From assembly GCF_012489685.1 (NCBI RefSeq), contig NC_080041.1, positions 109,151,760-109,215,759 on the forward strand: 64,000 nt of DNA. The letters are read 5' to 3'. Shown here piece after piece: positions 59,245-64,000 of the stretch; the first letter of the stretch is position 1, and each line of letters starts with the position of its first letter. This stretch comes from Lotus japonicus. Its lineage: Eukaryota; Streptophyta; Magnoliopsida; Fabales; Fabaceae. A program made the position numbers and the translations under genes. The notes under the pieces were generated by a model that made no database searches, was not told the DNA's origin, and saw only the letters and a program-made list of their open reading frames with translations.

Positions 59245-62200
59245 GACCGTGTAGCAGAAATTAATATAGCTAGCTATAGATGGAGATTGGAGAGGAATGA
59301 GGAAATGGAATCCATCAATTTTTTGGAATCTCTCTTAATCTCTTTTTTCTTCTTTAATTTGTAAAGTTATCAATTAGTTGTCTATGCAAAAGAATTAAAA
59401 GATCCACTGCCAGTACAGTTCAACATTTCTAGTCCATGTTTTTATGTGTTGCTATTTTCAGGTCATATTTTCAGTTCTATATATTATTTATTTTACTAAA
59501 ATTTAAAACAAATAGAAGCTCAGATCGATAAGTAGAATTGATTTTTAAGGAAATTAATTTATATTTCTAGCAACTAGCAAGCAATAAGCAGAAACGACAG
59601 AATGGGTGGTACAGTACACTAATAGTCTAATACTAATCATATCCTAAAAACTATAGTCATCCCACATGTAATAGAGAGCATCAATTTTCAACAATGAACA
59701 CCACACACACTTGATCATCATTTTCAAATGTGTTAGGTAGGAACATTAGAAGCTTCCATCCACGAGATATTTGGGGTGGGGGAGTTGTGTGATTTGAATT
59801 CATTGCTTTTTCTTCTAGACTAGTTTCTATTTTCCCAATTGTAAATTGGTTCAAAGTTCAAACCTCAACCTCTACCAACATCACATGCTTGACTTGTGGT
59901 GGGTCCTTTAGACCAACATCTCTGTAAAGGTGAATTTCAAAGTGTAAAATAATTGAAATAAATAAATTCCTTGCCTGTGCAATAAATTTATATATATCCA
60001 CTCCTTTCCCCTGTTGCATGTCAATATAAATGTAAGAGAGCAACCTTACACATACACATACACATACAGAGAATTGACTTTTCACAAAACCAGTGGAGCC
60101 TATAAGCTTTTCAGTTTCACCAGCCTCCTCTCCAAATTGGAAGTGATCGAGCAATATACACTTTCCAGCTTTGGGATGTATTAAATGAACAATAAGTCAC
60201 TCACTTGTAGTAATAGTTGTGGTACTCCCTTAAGTTAGTTATTTTAGTTATATAGCCCGTTGTTACGGTTATGACATATGAGCTTGTAATATCCATCACA
60301 TTTAATAGTGTCTGCACTTTATTCTTTACAATTTTTTATAGTGCCACGTCATCTAAACCACTTATTAATTTTTTACGGTCCCTGCTGTGGTACCTCCCCC
60401 CAAGTGAAGGTATCTTACCTCCGCCTACTTGTACCAATTACAATGCGACAGTCATTAAATGATGTGTCTTTTCTGTATTTTCTGAAATGTTTTTTAAATA
60501 ATAGGTATTTATAAAAATAAAGTTTATATATTTGCAGAGTAGTCCTTCATTAAAAGCAGTTACCATGATAAAAGTAACTTATTCAACTGGCATGACTCTT
60601 CCCTCTCTTGTAAACGTCATTAAACCTTCATCATTCTCCAAAACTGAAACTGCTTCTTCCCAAGAACCCGAAGAACGTTCCAGACGAAAGAGAAATAGAG
60701 AAAGGGAGAGTAGACGAATGCGACCTTCTTTTCCCTTCCCTTCAGTTTCATTTTCGCATTCGTCTTCCAGCGTTACTGTACTATTTTCCTTGCAACGAAA
60801 CCATAGTCAAATTTCAGCCATTTCTTGCCTTACTTGTTTAAAGTTTTGATCTTTTGCATGTTTTATGATCGTGTTTTTTTTTGTTTTTTTTTTGTGTGGG
60901 TTCTTTTTTTGTTTGATTTATGGGTCCAATCTGAGTTTTCCTCTTTTATTCTTCTAGTAAAAACTCAGAGAAGATTTACATGCCTTTTAGCTTACGGTGT
61001 TCCTTATGTTTGGGTGTGTGATTTACGGTAGTGAATGAAGACGAAGAAACAGTGGACCAAAATGTCCTTCCTCTGCAAAATAAAATGATGATTGGAAGGC
61101 GATGAAATGTGTATATCAAGCTTCCTCCTTCATTGATGACATGGAATCAAATTTCAGCAAGAATCAAATCCGTGGAAGGTGAAGAAGGTGCTAATAGATA
61201 GGGTTCATGATGAAGATGAATAACAAGTAATAACATGAACTCAGAATATTAAAAACTGAAAAAGCATTTAGATGGTAAAAATTCTCACTCATAGTTAAAG
61301 ATAAGATGAAACTTTCAAACAATTGCTAAAAGACCCCTCTCAGATTAAAATAATAATTTCTTTTTGATTTTCGAAAACCATATGAAATTCTGAAGAAAAA
61401 AAAATCTGAATAAAACAATACACATGGCATGTTTTCATTCGCATATGGCTTGGAGGCACCACACCCTTAAAAATAGGGATGTACCACAGAATTTTCCATT
61501 TTTTACTCCAACCCGATAACTCTTAAAAGTTTTTCTTGTAGACCCCACAATCAACTACATACTTTGAGTGATTAAATGATAAGTAAATATAATAATATTT
61601 TATATGAACATATTTATGAGAGACACATGAAAGAGAAGTGTCTACACTACCACACCCAAATTAGATATGGTGGAAGAACAGTTTCTCTCCAATGGTGTGA
61701 GACACTAGTGGAATAGTCTCTTTAGTGTGAGACACTCCCATTGAAGATGCTTAACTCAGCTGATAATTAATGAGATGTTCAAGTCCCTATACCAAGTAAA
61801 ACTTTGATGACTAACGTTTCCTTGGGGTGATCAATTTAATGCTTTATTACAAGAGGTATCTAAGACCAAGGGGACTCTCAGCGTACCTAATTGTGAAAGA
61901 GACTATTGTCACTTGCCACATGATAGCAAAAACGTGGCTGGTAGGTAAAGTTCACAGAGTTTGGTGGTATGTCTATGATTAAATCATGAGCAGATTGGGG
62001 TAATTAAGCACCGGAAGTAGAGGGAAATGACAGGGTAAAGAAAAACATGGCAGCATAAGCAGTTATGCACAATAATTTGGAGAAAGAAAGGATATCATAG
62101 TGTGTGGCATATAGGCATGTATTCCCATGTTGTTAGGTAGTTGGTTGTTTGGCTTTTAGGTGATTGGTGATGGTGATGGTTGGCAGATGAACACCCAAAT

Positions 62201-62343
62201 TAATTAATAGGAAAAAGAAGAAAATAAAGAGAAATTATAGATGTGAAATGAAATAGAGATAGTAAGAAAAAAGTGAATTTAGTTTTCCTTCTATTAAATT
62301 TTACCGAATCCAAAAAGATCAAGTATGTAAAGTGTGTTATGTT
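59245..62343. other. Intergenic downstream of MYB
   Basis: It includes the MYB 3' UTR (to about 59400), AT-rich DNA and a (CACATA)n short run near 60050-60068. The region at 60530-60850 has a Ser/Arg-rich open frame (105 codons) that I do not recognise. No inverted repeat pair or conserved protein block was confirmed. Confidence 0.5.
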
Positions 62344-62348
62344 GCTAT

Positions 62349-62698
62349 TATTAGAATTAGGGAGACCTAACTCAACCCAAAAGCTAGCTCGATCAAGAGT
62401 TGAGGGTTGTTCTACCTTTTATAAGCATTTGGTTGGCCACATCTCTAGCCAATGTGAGACTTCTAACACACTCCCTCACGCCCAGGGCTGGACATCTGGA
62501 GCGTGAATTAACATCAAAGGGTGGTCCAAATCTAGGAGGTTTCTCCACAACAAATGGATCTAGAATAGGCTCTGATATCATATTAGAAATTAGGAGACCT
62601 ATACTCAACCACAAATGCTAGCTCAAGAGTTGAGGGTTGTTATACCCTTTATAAGCATTTGGTTGACCACATTTCTAGTTAATGTGAGACTTCTAACC
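62349..62698 (-). mobile_element. TRIM (terminal-repeat retrotransposon in miniature)
   Basis: Two direct repeats of about 120 bp (62349-62470 and about 62581-62698) share GAGTTGAGGGTTGTT, TTTATAAGCATTTGGTTG and AATGTGAGACTTCTAAC. Just left of the right-hand copy, GGCTCTGATATCA (62568-62580) is the reverse complement of an initiator-Met-type primer binding site, so the element reads on the minus strand. A purine-rich tract (GTGAGGGAGTG on the minus strand) precedes the left copy. The flanks GCTAT and CCTAT match 4 of 5. The internal region is only about 110 bp and non-coding. Confidence 0.75.
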
Positions 62699-62703
62699 CC
62701 TAT

Positions 62704-64000
62704 TGAATGTTTAAGAATAGGGATTGGATGAGATAAATCACAATGTCATCCTCCCATACCATCCATCCTTTTTGCAGCCCTCCTTTATGAGTCAACTCTC
62801 CATCCCTTTCAGTTTCACCAAACAGTACCTTGCCCACCATCCTTTTTAAAAGTTTTTTTTTCTATCAAAAATGATTTATATACCCCTAAACAATGCTTGA
62901 CAAAAATGATTTCCTAACCCTAACAGTGTCAACATCAATGGACATACATATTTAGTGAGTACTGAGTAGAAAACTAGTAGTTTAACGCTGCTAAATGGAA
63001 GGTATGAAAAAAACATAAAACATATTTCTAATGGTGTCAAATTGTCCATCACAAAATTTACATCCATAAATGCACGTGAATTTTGTGGATTTGATATTAT
63101 CTGAAACATTTTTGTGTTAATTTATAACATTTCATGTTTAGCAACAATCCAAAACCGCCGTTAAACGAGTATCTCGTTTGAATGTCACAAATTTATGGGT
63201 TTGACTTTGAGTTATAATAACTGTTGGTCTATGATTTCCCATCGATGAACGTTTTCATTTTTGGGGAGCAAAATCAACCTTTTGGATATATTTTTGGAGC
63301 CAATTAATCAGCTTTTGGATTTTCTTTTTGTCAATGGTAAGACTTTCATCAGCTCGTTAGTTTACGGGCACTTGAATTGGGCCTTTGGATTTCTTAATAA
63401 CCTGGCCTGCTAGTATGGCTGTTTTAATTTTAAAGCCTTGAAGTCATTGACCAAAATAAAAGCACTGAAGTATAAAAACATGCAGCCTATTAGACCCAAT
63501 AAAGTATTGAAACCAAATCTAGAAAATAATTGATGGCAGGAGCTTAACCATCTGGTGATATATACCATGATTATTAAGCACCAAGCATGTACAAATTATA
63601 CATAAATAAAATCATCATCGTGATCATTTACATAAAAACTTCATTAGTTGACTGATAAAAAATGATTATTTTTAATATTTTTCATAGTTTGATTTTTTAA
63701 ATTTTAATTGATGATGTAATATCCTTTACTGAAATTGCCACTACATTCAGGATAAAAGTTTAGTAAAAATCTCGTGGCTTGAAGGAAATACTCAACAATT
63801 TCATTTTTTTTGGCATTGAAGGGGCTAGTTTTTCTTCCACGACAAGTTGCTTGTCCGGTATCAATTCACAACACAAGTTCTAATCTCAATAATCTGGATG
63901 GAGTTGAGATTGAGATATATAACCTCTGAAAGGAAAATCCACACTTTTTTCTTTTCTTTTCTGTTCAAGCAAATGCTATCCATATCTAGATGCATTGTGT
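62704..64000. other. Intergenic to window end
   Basis: This is AT-rich DNA with only short open frames. No gene, repeat pair or RNA gene was recognised, and nothing indicates a gene crossing the right edge. Confidence 0.5.

Noticed and set aside
60532..60849. Ser/Arg-rich 105-codon open frame downstream of MYB
   Set aside because: No recognised motif, biased composition and no supporting splice or promoter context; left as intergenic.

Overview
The window is nuclear DNA of a flowering plant, a eudicot and most likely a papilionoid legume. The plant assignment is firm: three intron-containing genes encode plant-type proteins (a UPL3 HECT ubiquitin ligase, an SYT2-type synaptotagmin and a subgroup-4 R2R3-MYB repressor). 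The legume assignment is only an impression from the style of the repeats. No rRNA gene, functional tRNA gene, CRISPR array or bacterial-type operon is present.

Layout. 1-8420: an AT-rich minisatellite array (about 27-bp unit) with a higher-order period near 2 kb. 8430-9300: a decayed Ty3/gypsy polyprotein. 10139-14500: a broken, intron-containing fragment of an exportin-1 (XPO1/CRM1) gene, part of it duplicated. 14554-20169: a near-complete L1-type LINE whose 5' part is inverted relative to its 3' part, as expected from twin priming, inside a 29-bp minisatellite. 20554-25990: a hAT-like element, a MITE, a second small inverted LINE with an 18-bp target duplication, and the truncated 3' end of a beta-galactosidase gene. 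26002-28376: a fold-back element with hAT-like ends filled with TTTAGGG-rich repeats. 29822-39734 (minus): complete UPL3, 17 coding exons, 1863 aa. About 40545-43237: a solo Mutator-like terminus and a probable Helitron carrying a LINE RNase H remnant. 43990-48432 (plus): complete SYT2-type gene, 12 exons, 536 aa. 48433-57924: mostly transposons, including three long-TIR Mutator-like elements; one carries a lactate dehydrogenase exon, another tRNA-like sequence in both TIRs. 58438-59244 (plus): MYB repressor, 2 exons, 238 aa. 59245-64000: intergenic, with one TRIM element.

The three intact genes are unrelated in function: ubiquitin ligation, ER-plasma membrane contact/lipid transfer, and transcriptional repression (typically of phenylpropanoid genes). 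UPL3 and SYT2 are divergently transcribed, and the space between them has been filled by transposons. Most of the novelty lies in the mobile elements: two independent twin-priming structures, a minisatellite-filled fold-back element, and gene-fragment capture by Mutator-like elements. Exon borders were placed by eye from GT/AG sites and family similarity; each complete gene model closes in frame.
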